Shown: positions 27,459-35,600, counted from the stretch's first letter. The stretch is 64,000 nt of DNA from Halopseudomonas maritima (GCF_021545785.1 NZ_CP079801.1:3778001-3842000), one strand, 5' to 3'. A program made the numbers and translations. Notes: generated by a model from the sequence alone, not told the origin.

Positions 27459-28403
27459 CTACTCCTGAGGGCTTATCTGGTTGACAGGCTCTACTTCAAT
27501 GCGGTCGCGTCCGTTGTGTTTGGCTCGATAGGTAGCAATATCAGCGCTATTGAGCAGCTGGTCCATGCTCGCCGCGCCCAGCTCGGTCACAGTGACGCCA
27601 AAACTACAGCTAAGCCGCACAATGAAACCATCATGCGCAATACATAGGCTGTTGATAGCCTGCCGCAAGCGCTCTGCCAGGTCCCGCGCGGCCTGCAGCC
27701 CAGTGTCTGGCAGCAAAATGGCAAACTCTTCACCGCCAAGGCGCGCGCAAACGTCGGCTGGACGGGTTTGTTTGCTCAGCGTTTGCGCTAACGCCTTTAA
27801 CACTGCGTCGCCGCCAGCATGGCCGTATTGGTCGTTGATCTGCTTGAAGCGGTCGGCGTCCAGACTGATCAGGGCAACCGGGTGCTGCATACGACGCGCC
27901 TGCTCCAGAACACGCTGCCCCAGTGTGAATAGCGCCCGGCGGTTGGCCAGCCCGGTGAGTTCATCTTCATGAGCCAGCTGTTCTGCCCGCAAGCGAGCAG
28001 CGGTGAGCTGGGCTTGCAGGTCTTTGATATCGGTGATATCGGTGGCGATCTCCAAGCGCACCAGGCGGCCGTCTGGCCAGTGGATAGCTTGATCGCGGCA
28101 TTGATACCAGCGCTGGTTGCGGGTGTTGCGAAACTCCCACACTTCCACCGGAGCGGGCTGGCCATTGCGCTCGACCAGGCGGTGATTGTTGCAGAAACTA
28201 CAGGGCCCCTTTTGATTGTGCTGCAGCGCTTGCCAACACTTGCGATTGTTGATCTCCCCGCACTGGGCTCGGCCATAGGCGTTAAGAAACAGTAATTCAT
28301 GGGTTTGCATGTCGGCGACATAGACCAGCGCATCCAGGCTGTCGAGCACGGTTTCCAGTGCTTCCTGATTGGTGTCACGTAGGTCAGGGGTGTTTTCATC
28401 CAT
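27459..28403 (-). CDS. PAS-GGDEF diguanylate cyclase
   Basis: A 314-residue cytoplasmic enzyme expected to make cyclic di-GMP. The N-terminal PAS domain (about 10-120) contains four cysteines (QCGE, KCWQ and a GPCSFC CxxC pair), a recurrent cysteine-rich PAS subtype that could bind metal or sense redox state. The GGDEF domain (about 145-310) has an intact active site GGEEF and an inhibitory RxxD site five residues before it (RPAD). ATG 28403 is chosen because residues upstream of it (to 28460) do not resemble a PAS domain. Confidence 0.88.
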   Translation of the reverse strand: MDENTPDLRDTNQEALETVLDSLDALVYVADMQTHELLFLNAYGRAQCGEINNRKCWQALQHNQKGPCSFCNNHRLVERNGQPAPVEVWEFRNTRNQRWYQCRDQAIHWPDGRLVRLEIATDITDIKDLQAQLTAARLRAEQLAHEDELTGLANRRALFTLGQRVLEQARRMQHPVALISLDADRFKQINDQYGHAGGDAVLKALAQTLSKQTRPADVCARLGGEEFAILLPDTGLQAARDLAERLRQAINSLCIAHDGFIVRLSCSFGVTVTELGAASMDQLLNSADIATYRAKHNGRDRIEVEPVNQISPQE

Positions 28404-28613
28404 GGCAGCAAACCTTGGTGGCGGTGGTTGCTCGGTACGCAGCGCTCCGGCGTCGCACATCCATACAGCGGTAAAGCAGAGGCTGAATGCTGTGAGCCCC
28501 TGTGTGATGGCATCGCTGTCATATTACGCCAGCGGCAGCTGCGCCTGCCATCACAGATATGCCATCATGTCGCGCGCCAGGGCCCGTGGTACTGGCCGTA
28601 GCCGATTTCACCC

Positions 28614-28712
28614 ACGTCGCCAGGGGTGTCCGCAAGGGCTGAGAATACGTTGATGCCAAGCAACCCAAACCCTGGAACCTGATCCGGATCATACCGGCGG
28701 AGGAAGTGCGAC
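28614..28712 (+). promoter_or_regulatory. TPP (THI-element) riboswitch
   Basis: The two conserved halves of the thiamine pyrophosphate aptamer are present: GGGGTGTCC with GGGCTGAGAAT at 28623-28644, and ACCCTGGAACCTGATCCGGATCATACCGGCGGAGGAAG, read as conserved blocks at about 28668-28706. Outer bases 28616-28620 (GTCGC) pair with 28708-28712 (GCGAC), which closes P1 against the start codon. The only ribosome-binding sequence for the next gene (GGAGGAAG) lies inside the 3' arm, so TPP binding should block translation directly. Confidence 0.93.
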
Positions 28713-30095
28713 ATGCTGTACCTGTCCGTGGCAGCCCTGGCTGCCGTGCTGTTGCTGTTTGTCTGGATTGGCCTGCGCGCGCGCTCGACGCAAGCGGGTC
28801 TCGACGACTTTGTCACTGCCCGCAATTCGCAAAGCGCCCGCGCTATCGGCTTGTCATTTCTGGCCTCCGGCATGGGTGGCTGGATTCTCTTTGCGCCGCC
28901 AGAGGTCGGAGCACTGGTCGGCCCGCTGGCTCTGGCTGGCTATGCGCTGGGCGCCGCCCTGCCCTTTGTGCTGTTTGCGCTGCTGGGGCCGGCCATTCGC
29001 CGGGCCTTGCCGCAGGGGCGCAGCATCGGCGAGTTTGCTGAGCACTGCTATGGCTCGGCGGTACGTCGCTGGGTGGGGCTGATTTCATTGCTGTACATGA
29101 GCTGCTTTCTAATCGCCGAGCTGACCGCGATTGGCGCCATTACCGGCATGTTGTCCGACATTAACGGCAACCTGGTGGTGGTAGGCGTTGCTGTCGCGAC
29201 CTTGCTCTACACCGCCTGGGGTGGTTTGCGCGCGAGCATGACCACCGACCGCTGGCAGGCCTGGTTGCTGCTCGGCCTGTTGGCATTGGTCGGCGCGGTC
29301 GCTCTGCAGCGTGTACCAGAGGCCACTGCCGGTGCGGCGTTACCCGGCATTCCTGCAGGTGCTGCGCTGGGCGTGGCCTTGACGCTGGTGATTGCGGTCA
29401 CGGCAGCCAACCTGTTTCACCAGGGCTACTGGCAACGGGTGTGGGCTGCCGAAAGCGATGCTGCGTTAGGCCGTGGGGCGCTGCTTGGCGGTTTGGCGAC
29501 CATTCTGGTGGTCGCGGTGGTGGGTGGTCTGGGTATCATTACGGTCATGAGTGGCGCAGATGTCGGCTCGCCGCCAATCCCCTTCTTCGCCATGCTCGGC
29601 GATGCGCCAGCCTGGCTCTCCCTGCCCGCGTTGCTGCTCGCTCTTACCCTGGTGGCCTCCTCCGTCGATACCCTGCAAAACGCGATTGCGTCGCTGCTGG
29701 TGACGGAAAAGCGCGGCCTGTCGCTGACGGCGGCACGCTGGCTGACGGTGGCGCTGATGGTGCCAGTAGTGCTGATAGCGCTAGAGGGCATGTCGGTGCT
29801 GCGGCTGTTTTTAATCGCTGACCTGCTGTGCGCTACGGCGGTCGTGCCTGTGCTGCTCGGATTATGGCGGCGCATGTCGGCGCCGGTGGCTATCGCCGGG
29901 GCGCTGGCGGGTCTGCTGGGCGCCGTACTGCCGGGCTGGGTAGCCAGCGGCAGTTTTCTGCAAGGGCTTGAGCTGGCCAGCTTCCCGAATACCGTGCCTA
30001 CGCTGGCACCCTTTGCCGGCGCGCTGCTGGCGTCTTCACTGGTCAGCCTGGCCGGTGCGTTGCTGTGGCGCCCGCGTCTGGCCACACCGTCCTGA
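28713..30095 (+). CDS. Sodium:solute symporter under TPP control, likely thiamine or precursor uptake
   Basis: A 460-residue integral membrane protein of the sodium:solute symporter (SSF) family with about 13 helices. It includes the SSF-like segments GLDDFVTARNSQSARAIGLS near the N-terminus and LLALTLVASSVDTLQNAIASL in the second half. Its ribosome site is inside the TPP riboswitch, which strongly suggests import of thiamine or a pyrimidine/thiazole precursor. Comparative genomics has predicted SSF-type thiamine-linked transporters (named ThiV in the literature, as I recall), but orthology cannot be shown here. No thiamine biosynthesis gene is adjacent and a terminator follows, so it is a single-gene unit. 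Confidence 0.85.
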   Translation: MLYLSVAALAAVLLLFVWIGLRARSTQAGLDDFVTARNSQSARAIGLSFLASGMGGWILFAPPEVGALVGPLALAGYALGAALPFVLFALLGPAIRRALPQGRSIGEFAEHCYGSAVRRWVGLISLLYMSCFLIAELTAIGAITGMLSDINGNLVVVGVAVATLLYTAWGGLRASMTTDRWQAWLLLGLLALVGAVALQRVPEATAGAALPGIPAGAALGVALTLVIAVTAANLFHQGYWQRVWAAESDAALGRGALLGGLATILVVAVVGGLGIITVMSGADVGSPPIPFFAMLGDAPAWLSLPALLLALTLVASSVDTLQNAIASLLVTEKRGLSLTAARWLTVALMVPVVLIALEGMSVLRLFLIADLLCATAVVPVLLGLWRRMSAPVAIAGALAGLLGAVLPGWVASGSFLQGLELASFPNTVPTLAPFAGALLASSLVSLAGALLWRPRLATPS

Positions 30096-30103
30096 GTATG
30101 CTG

Positions 30104-30130
30104 CCGGCTGCTCGCGGTAGCAGCCGGCAT
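30104..30130 (+). terminator. Hairpin terminator after the symporter gene
   Basis: A perfect 10-bp stem (GCCGGCTGCT pairing with AGCAGCCGGC) with a short loop begins about ten bases after the stop codon. The T tract is weak. Confidence 0.65.
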
Positions 30131-30169
30131 AGGGTCTGACGGGCTCTGTCATGTCGTGAATCAGTCACT

Positions 30170-30206
30170 TTGGCGTCAAATGCACAACCTTTGTCGTCAT
30201 TGCACC
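30170..30206 (+). promoter_or_regulatory. Direct-repeat operator upstream of the monooxygenase gene
   Basis: TTTGGCGTCA at 30170 and TTTGTCGTCA at 30191 agree at nine of ten bases and are spaced exactly 21 bases, two helical turns; both are followed by TGCAC. This is the geometry of AraC/XylS activator sites. A TATAGT -10-like element follows at 30235, placing the second repeat next to the -35 region. Confidence 0.5.
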
Positions 30207-30277
30207 AGTGCTCAAAGCTGCGCTGCAGGCAGTCTATAGTCACTGAGATAGCACGTCAGACAATAAGAGAGCCAAAA

Positions 30278-31783
30278 ATGACGAACGAGCACTTCGATGT
30301 ATTGATCATCGGTGCCGGCCTGTCCGGTATCGGCACGGCCGTTCACCTCACCCAGAATTGCCCCGACAAGCACTTCGCGATTCTCGAACGCCGCCAGCAA
30401 GTGGGCGGCACCTGGGACCTGTTTCGCTATCCAGGCATCCGTTCGGACTCCGACATGTTCAGCTTCGGCTTTGCATTTCGTCCCTGGAATGAGTTGAAAA
30501 CCCTGGCCGACGGTGAGTCCATACGCCAGTACATCGGGGATACGGCTCGTGAATACGCGATTGATGAAAAAATTCGCTTTGGCATCGAAACCGAGCAGGT
30601 GCAATGGTGCAGCGCACAGCAGCAGTGGGTGATCAGCGCCCGCGACCTGGACAGCGGCCAGGCCCGGCATTTCAGTTGTGATTTCTTGATCAGCTGCACC
30701 GGCTACTACGACCACAAGGCCGGCTACCTACCCGAGTTTCCGGGCGTCGAGCGATTCCAGGGGCAATGCATTCATCCGCAGCAGTGGCCTGAGAATCTTG
30801 ATTACCGGGGCAAGAAGGTGGTGGTCATCGGCAGCGGTGCCACCGCCGTTACCCTGGTGCCGGCGATGGCTGCCGAGGCCGGACACATCACCATGCTGCA
30901 GCGCTCCCCCTCCTACATCATGACGGTGCCTGCCCACGACCGGATTACCGAGGTTATGTGCAAGTTCCTGCCCAACAACTGGGTTTACAAGCTGTCGCGT
31001 CGTCGCAACATTGCTATTCAGCGCTGGATTTTCAAGGCGGCCAAACGCTGGCCACAAGGCACCCGCCGCTTTCTGCTGAAGAAGGTTGCCAAGCAGCTGG
31101 ATGATCCAGCCCAGATGAAGCACTTCACGCCGACCTACATGCCCTGGGACCAGCGCCTGTGCGCCGTGCCCGACGGGGACCTGTTCAGCGCCATCAACAG
31201 CGGCAAGGCGTCGGTAGTTACCGACCAGATTGAAACCTTCACCGAGACGGGGATTCGCCTCACATCCGGGCAAGAGCTGGAGGCGGATATCATCATCACC
31301 GCAACCGGTCTGCAGCTGCAGGTATTGGGTGGCACCCAGCTGCAGCTGGACGGCAAGCCGCTCGATATCAATCAGCGCATGACCTACAAGGGCGTAATGC
31401 TGCAAGACGTACCCAATATGGCCTGGATCTTTGGCTATACCAACGCGCCCTGGACGCTCAAGTCCGATATTGCTGCCCAATGGGTATGTCGACTGCTGAA
31501 CCACATGCGCGCCGCAGGCCTGCAGGTTGCAACACCGCGCGACCGCGACGGCAATCTGATTGCCGGTGAGTCCATGATGGGCGCCTTGCAGTCGGGTTAC
31601 GTGCAACGCGGCAACACCGTGTTGCCACGCCAGGGACGTGCCGCTCCCTGGCGCCTGCTCAATGCCTACGAGCAAGACAAGGACATGTTGCTGCAAGAGC
31701 CCATTGAGGACGACCTGCTCGAGCTGACGGAAAAGGCCAGCCAGTTGCAAGCCAACACCCCGCGCAATGTGCGCGCCGCCTGA
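30278..31783 (+). CDS. Flavin-containing monooxygenase, Baeyer-Villiger type
   Basis: A 501-residue class B flavoprotein monooxygenase. The FAD Rossmann motif is GAGLSG (12-17), the NADPH motif GSGATA (185-190), and between them is the full BVMO fingerprint F-x-G-x-x-x-H-x-x-x-W-P at residues 160-171. It should insert oxygen next to a ketone using NADPH and O2, turning ketones into esters or lactones; the substrate is unknown. ATG 30278 follows AAGAGA; an earlier frame start at 30170 overlaps the operator repeats and is rejected. The next gene, a 3-hydroxyacyl-CoA dehydrogenase, starts 13 bases after the stop, suggesting an operon. Confidence 0.9.
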   Translation: MTNEHFDVLIIGAGLSGIGTAVHLTQNCPDKHFAILERRQQVGGTWDLFRYPGIRSDSDMFSFGFAFRPWNELKTLADGESIRQYIGDTAREYAIDEKIRFGIETEQVQWCSAQQQWVISARDLDSGQARHFSCDFLISCTGYYDHKAGYLPEFPGVERFQGQCIHPQQWPENLDYRGKKVVVIGSGATAVTLVPAMAAEAGHITMLQRSPSYIMTVPAHDRITEVMCKFLPNNWVYKLSRRRNIAIQRWIFKAAKRWPQGTRRFLLKKVAKQLDDPAQMKHFTPTYMPWDQRLCAVPDGDLFSAINSGKASVVTDQIETFTETGIRLTSGQELEADIIITATGLQLQVLGGTQLQLDGKPLDINQRMTYKGVMLQDVPNMAWIFGYTNAPWTLKSDIAAQWVCRLLNHMRAAGLQVATPRDRDGNLIAGESMMGALQSGYVQRGNTVLPRQGRAAPWRLLNAYEQDKDMLLQEPIEDDLLELTEKASQLQANTPRNVRAA

Positions 31784-31796
31784 CCGGAGACCTGCC

Positions 31797-32759
31797 ATGA
31801 GTAGTCAACTGAACAGCCTCACTGTACTGGGTGCTGGCGTGCTGGGCGGTCAGATCGCCTGGCACAGCGCCTACATGGGCAAGCAGGTGGTGGTGTATGA
31901 CCTGTTCGAGGATTCGCTTGGGCGCTGTAAGGTCGCGCACGAGCAGTATGCCGAGATCTACCTTGCGGATCTGGGCGCCAGCGAGCAGCAGATGGAGCAA
32001 ACCCGGCAACGCTTGCGCTACAGCTCCGACCTGGCCGATGCCGTCGCGCAGGCCGATCTGGTGATTGAAGCCGTGCCTGAAATCCCTGAAGTCAAGGCCC
32101 AGGTCTACCGCGAGATGGCAGCGCTATTGCAGCCGCACTGCCTGATTGCCACCAATTCATCCACGTTGTTACCAAGCCAGTTTGCCGACGCCACCGGACG
32201 CCCCGCACAGTACTGTGCGCTGCATTTTGCCAACCTGATCTGGGCAATGAACGTAGCCGAGGTAATGGCACACGCCGATACCAGCGAGCACACTTTGCGC
32301 AGCATCGCCGCCTTTGCCATTGAGATCGGCATGGTACCGATTCCGATCCAGAAGCCCCAGAACGGCTACGTCATCAACTCCCTGCTGGTGCCCTTGCTCG
32401 GCGCAGCACAAAGCCTGATTACCAATGGCGTGTCCACGCCGGAAATGGTGGACCGAACCTACATGATCACCAATCGAGGTGTCGCCTTGGGGCCCTTTGG
32501 CATGATGGACGTGATTGGCATGAAAACCTGTTACGACGTGCTCAGCTATTGGGGCCACCAGAACAGGGATGAACAGACCCTGAAGAACGCTGCCTACATC
32601 AAGGAGCACATGATTGATCAGGGCAAGATGGGGCTGCAAACGGGCTGCGGTTATTACAGTTACCCGAATCCGGCCTACGCTGCGCCGGACTTTCTTGCCC
32701 CGCCGGGGCTCGATGCGGTCGACGACATCGTTCGCCTGACGCTACCGCGTAAAAACTAG
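31797..32759 (+). CDS. 3-hydroxyacyl-CoA dehydrogenase family protein
   Basis: A 320-residue NAD-dependent dehydrogenase. The N-terminal Rossmann motif is VLGAGVLGGQIAWHSA with the acidic VVVYDL after it. The catalytic region contains TNSSTLLPSQ and the catalytic His in CALHFANL, paired with an acidic residue in the NVAEVM segment. The C-terminal domain (after about 190) has the GYVINSLLVPLL dimer helix. It could oxidise a 3-hydroxyacyl-CoA or a related short hydroxy acid; length is between bacterial HAD proteins (about 285) and longer forms. It is cotranscribed with the monooxygenase and may handle a hydroxy acid released from its lactone or ester product, which is inference. Confidence 0.88.
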   Translation: MSSQLNSLTVLGAGVLGGQIAWHSAYMGKQVVVYDLFEDSLGRCKVAHEQYAEIYLADLGASEQQMEQTRQRLRYSSDLADAVAQADLVIEAVPEIPEVKAQVYREMAALLQPHCLIATNSSTLLPSQFADATGRPAQYCALHFANLIWAMNVAEVMAHADTSEHTLRSIAAFAIEIGMVPIPIQKPQNGYVINSLLVPLLGAAQSLITNGVSTPEMVDRTYMITNRGVALGPFGMMDVIGMKTCYDVLSYWGHQNRDEQTLKNAAYIKEHMIDQGKMGLQTGCGYYSYPNPAYAAPDFLAPPGLDAVDDIVRLTLPRKN

Positions 32760-32770
32760 CTGCCACGCTG

Positions 32771-32797
32771 CGGGCTGGCTGACAGCTCAGCCCGTTT
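32771..32797 (+). terminator. Hairpin between the dehydrogenase and MFS genes
   Basis: A seven-bp stem (CGGGCTG pairing with CAGCCCG) followed by TTT lies 12 bases after the dehydrogenase stop and overlaps the stop codon of the convergent MFS gene. Confidence 0.6.
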
Positions 32798-34007
32798 CGG
32801 CTGGGCTCTGCGCCTGGGCGTCTGCCGGGTCTGTCAGCCACATAAACAGCAGCGCGCAGGCCGGCATCAGACCGCCCAGCACTGAAGCCGCCAGCCAGCC
32901 GCCGCTAACATAGGCCCAGGCGCCCGCCGCCGAGCCCAATGCGCCCCCCACAAAAAAGGTAGCCATGTAGATGGCGTTCAAGCGGCTGCGCTCAGCCTCA
33001 CCCAGTGCATAAATCAGCCGTTGGCCCAGCACCACGTTGCCCGAGACACCCAGGTCCAGCAGCACTGCAGCGAGCACCAGCAGCGCCAGCGACAAGCCGG
33101 AGCCTGGAGCACTGAGGTGTGTAATGGCGAACGCCACGATCACCGAGAGCATTGCGACAACGGTGGCCGGTCGCGTCAGACCGTGGTCTGCCAGTCGCCC
33201 TGCAACCGGCGCGGAAATGGCGCCGGCTACACCTGCCAGCGCGAAGAGCGCGATACCCGATTGCGACAACTGAAATTGCGGGCCCGCCAGCAACAGCGGC
33301 GTCGTGGTCCAGAACACGCTGAAGGCACCAAACATCATGGCTTGATAGAAGGCGCGGCGTTGTAATACCGGTGTGCTGATGGCCAGCCGCCCCATTGAAC
33401 GCAACAATGCCAGGTAACCCATGCTGGCGGTGGGTATCCGCTGTGGCAGCACGCGCTGCATTACCAATACCAGCACCACCATTACGATGGCAGACAAGGC
33501 AAACACCCAGCGCCAGGAACCCAGCACGTCGGTAATCATGCTCGACACCGGGCGGGCCAGCATAATGCCGAACATCAGGCCGCCCATCACGTTACCCACC
33601 ACCCTGCCCCGGTATGCTGGGCTCGTCAGATGCGCCGACAGTGGCACGATGATCTGCACCGCCACGGCGCCAACGCCGATGACCAGCGAGCACAATAAAA
33701 AACTGACTGCCGAGGCAGACAGCGCGGTGCCAAGCAGTGCCAGGGCCAGCAACAGCACCATCGCACTGATCAGCGCCCGGTTCTCCAGGCGGTCGGCCAG
33801 TGGAACGATCAGCAGCAGGCCGATAACGTAGCCAATCTGCGTCAAGGTAACGATCAACCCGCTCACCTGTGGGGCCATACCCAGCGACGCGCTGATGGGC
33901 CCAACCAACGGCTGAGCGTAGTAAAGGTTTGCCACTATCACGCCGCAGCAGGTGGCTAAAAAGAACATCAACCCGGTGGCGATACCACGGCTGCTCGATA
34001 CCAGCAT
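32787..34007 (-). CDS. MFS transporter
   Basis: A 406-residue major facilitator protein with 12 predicted helices. The loop 2-3 motif is seen as PLADRLENRALISAM, and the segment NLYYAQPLVGPISASLG near the N-terminus is typical of the YgaY/YdhP-like drug efflux group. The likely role is export of small molecules by proton antiport; the substrate is not predictable. ATG 34007 has AGGAG at the right distance, better than the upstream ATG at 34043. Confidence 0.85.
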   Translation of the reverse strand: MLVSSSRGIATGLMFFLATCCGVIVANLYYAQPLVGPISASLGMAPQVSGLIVTLTQIGYVIGLLLIVPLADRLENRALISAMVLLLALALLGTALSASAVSFLLCSLVIGVGAVAVQIIVPLSAHLTSPAYRGRVVGNVMGGLMFGIMLARPVSSMITDVLGSWRWVFALSAIVMVVLVLVMQRVLPQRIPTASMGYLALLRSMGRLAISTPVLQRRAFYQAMMFGAFSVFWTTTPLLLAGPQFQLSQSGIALFALAGVAGAISAPVAGRLADHGLTRPATVVAMLSVIVAFAITHLSAPGSGLSLALLVLAAVLLDLGVSGNVVLGQRLIYALGEAERSRLNAIYMATFFVGGALGSAAGAWAYVSGGWLAASVLGGLMPACALLFMWLTDPADAQAQSPAETG

Positions 34008-34456
34008 GGCGGCTCCTGCAGTCAGATTCGAGAAAGCGACCATGCTACGCGGGTTTGTTCGTGTAATGTCGAACTTTACCCGCTACGGTGGCGAAAACAC
34101 TGTTGCGCAAAACGTACCTATAGGTTCATCAACATCCGCACGCCGGTGCGTTGCGGGTCTCTCAAGCCGGGCTGGTGAATCAGGCTGGCTGTACCTGCCG
34201 AGAGCGCTCTGCTCCCCCGGATAACGAGCCCCGGAGGCTATCAGCGATGGCCACGTCACCGAGGGCTCGGCGTCGGCAGGTAAGACTGGCTTGGCTGGCG
34301 CCAAGTGAGGCTAACGTCGTCGATACGCATGGTGGCCTCCTTCGTGGGCATGGATACCTGCCTATATCGCTCGGTGATCTCGGCGCTTTGGCGGCATTGG
34401 CCTTTGACCCGGCTGGACTGCTTCCCTATATTGAGCGCCGCCGCGTGTGCGGCATC
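34008..34456. other. Intergenic region with a possible structured RNA
   Basis: This 449-base gap lies between the divergent MFS gene and the FMN riboswitch. No supported gene is present. A perfect 10-bp inverted repeat (34192-34201 with 34273-34282) is extended inward by GAGC/GCTC and encloses about 70 GC-rich bases with smaller hairpins. It may be a structured leader or a degenerate repeat; no known riboswitch class was recognised. Confidence 0.35.
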
Positions 34457-34605
34457 GTTCTCGGGGCGGGGTGCAACTCCCCACCGGCGGTGATGGAGTT
34501 TGCGGTTTTTTCCGCTCTCCCAGCCCGCGAGCGCTCTGCGTGGCAGAGGTCAGCAGATCCGGTGTGATTCCGGAGCCGACGGTGATAGTCCGGATAGGAG
34601 AGAAC
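34457..34605 (+). promoter_or_regulatory. FMN riboswitch (RFN element)
   Basis: The aptamer is complete. P1 is GTTCTC (34457-34462) pairing with GAGAAC (34600-34605). The conserved GGGGCGGGGTGCAACTCCCCACCGGCGGT block, AGCCCGCGAGCGC, the CAGCAGATCCGGTG segment and the CCGACGGTGATAGTCCGGATAGGAG block follow in order. It precedes the lumazine synthase gene by 78 bases. No T-tract terminator is seen after it, so translational control is more likely. Confidence 0.96.
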
Positions 34606-34683
34606 GTGTCGGATGCTGCTTGGCCTGAATGGCCGGTGCAGCCCTGCCCGTTCGCCCTGATTCAATTGCAACCGGAAGTACTC

Positions 34684-35160
34684 ATGAATCAGAGCAAGAC
34701 GATGACCCAATATGATCCTGCGCAACAGCGCATTGCCTTTATCCATGCATCCTGGCACGCCGATATCGTGCTGCGTTGTCTGGACGGTTTCCGTGAGGAA
34801 ATCAGCCAGCACGGCTACAGCGCCGAACAGATCGACGTGATCGCGGTGCCAGGTGCCTATGAAATTCCGCTGCAGGCCAAACTGTTGGCCAAGAGTGGTC
34901 GCTATGCCGCGATCGCCTGCGCCGGCCTGGTCGTTGATGGCGGTATTTATCGCCACGATTTCGTTGCCAACGCGGTGATCAGCGGCCTGATGCAGGTCCA
35001 GCTGGAAACCGAGGTGCCGGTGCTGACGGCAGTGCTTACGCCTCACCATTTCCACGAGCACGCAGAGCACCAGACTTACTACCGCACGCACTTTGTCACC
35101 AAGGGCCGCGAGTTGGCCAGTGCGGCAGCAGCAGCCATGCAGCTGCGCTGGGCGGTCTGA
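34684..35160 (+). CDS. ribH: 6,7-dimethyl-8-ribityllumazine synthase, type II
   Basis: RibH condenses 5-amino-6-ribitylamino-uracil with dihydroxybutanone phosphate in riboflavin synthesis. This 158-residue form is of the RibH2 (Brucella/Mesorhizobium) type. Residues 18-29 read AFIHASWHADIV, with Trp24 where type I enzymes have Phe; the ligand loops are VPGAYEIPL (55-63) and the GLVVDGGIYRHDF segment with likely catalytic His91; and the C-terminal part has TPHHFHEH. The FMN riboswitch upstream confirms the flavin link. No other rib gene is adjacent, so this is probably a second, stand-alone synthase beside a normal ribH elsewhere. It converges on dodecin, a flavin-storage protein. Confidence 0.93.
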   Translation: MNQSKTMTQYDPAQQRIAFIHASWHADIVLRCLDGFREEISQHGYSAEQIDVIAVPGAYEIPLQAKLLAKSGRYAAIACAGLVVDGGIYRHDFVANAVISGLMQVQLETEVPVLTAVLTPHHFHEHAEHQTYYRTHFVTKGRELASAAAAAMQLRWAV

Positions 35161-35175
35161 CCAGAGGCTATACGA

Positions 35176-35210
35176 GTTGTCTCTGTATGGCGCGGGCCAA
35201 CAGAGACAAC
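35176..35210. terminator. Bidirectional hairpin between ribH and dodecin
   Basis: A perfect 11-bp stem (35176-35186 with 35200-35210) with a 13-base loop lies 15 bases after ribH and 19 before the dodecin stop. It probably terminates both convergent genes, though T tracts are weak. Confidence 0.65.
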
Positions 35211-35229
35211 CTGCCCGTACCGTCGCGTT

Positions 35230-35445
35230 TCAGCTACCGGCGATGCGAAAGCCAATTTGCAGTACCACCTGAAAATGCGCGACCTTGTCGTCAGTTATGT
35301 GGCCGCGTGTTTCCTTGACTTCAAACCACTCCATGTAGCGCACGGTCTTGCCGCACTCGGCAATAGCTGCGCGAATCGCGTCATCAGTGCTTTCGGTGGA
35401 CGAGCCGACAACCTCAACCTTCTTATAAACGTGGTGGTTGGACAT
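35230..35445 (-). CDS. Dodecin flavoprotein
   Basis: Dodecins are small proteins that form hollow dodecamers and store or buffer flavins (FMN/riboflavin). This 71-residue protein is full length. The single alpha helix (STDDAIRAAIAECGKTV) is followed by RYMEWFEVKETRGHI, with Trp40 as the flavin-stacking residue, and by the beta strand VAHFQVVLQIGFRI. ATG 35445 has a strong AAAAGGAGA site; an in-frame start at 35502 lacks one. Pairing with the FMN-controlled ribH2 suggests joint flavin homeostasis. Confidence 0.92.
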   Translation of the reverse strand: MSNHHVYKKVEVVGSSTESTDDAIRAAIAECGKTVRYMEWFEVKETRGHITDDKVAHFQVVLQIGFRIAGS

Positions 35446-35551
35446 TTCAGGTCTCCTTTTATTCTTGTCTGGAGCCTTGAGTATGGCAAAGACCACGGTC
35501 ACTGCTCGGCGCTTGATTGCAATCTATGAGCAGGAGCATATAATCTCGAAT

Positions 35552-35570
35552 GCTAATCACTATCATTATT
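35552..35570. promoter_or_regulatory. Fur box upstream of the imelysin operon
   Basis: Read on the minus strand, the 19 bases match the Fur consensus GATAATGATAATCATTATC at 15 positions. It sits 30 bases before the imelysin ATG, within a promoter-like AT-rich segment. Confidence 0.8.
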
Positions 35571-35600
35571 TGATAATTCAACGCCAACAGGGAGTTCTAC

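Noticed and set aside
34151..34567. Plus-strand frame of 138 codons before ribH
   Set aside because: It runs through the FMN riboswitch, whose structure is certain, and has no protein similarity.
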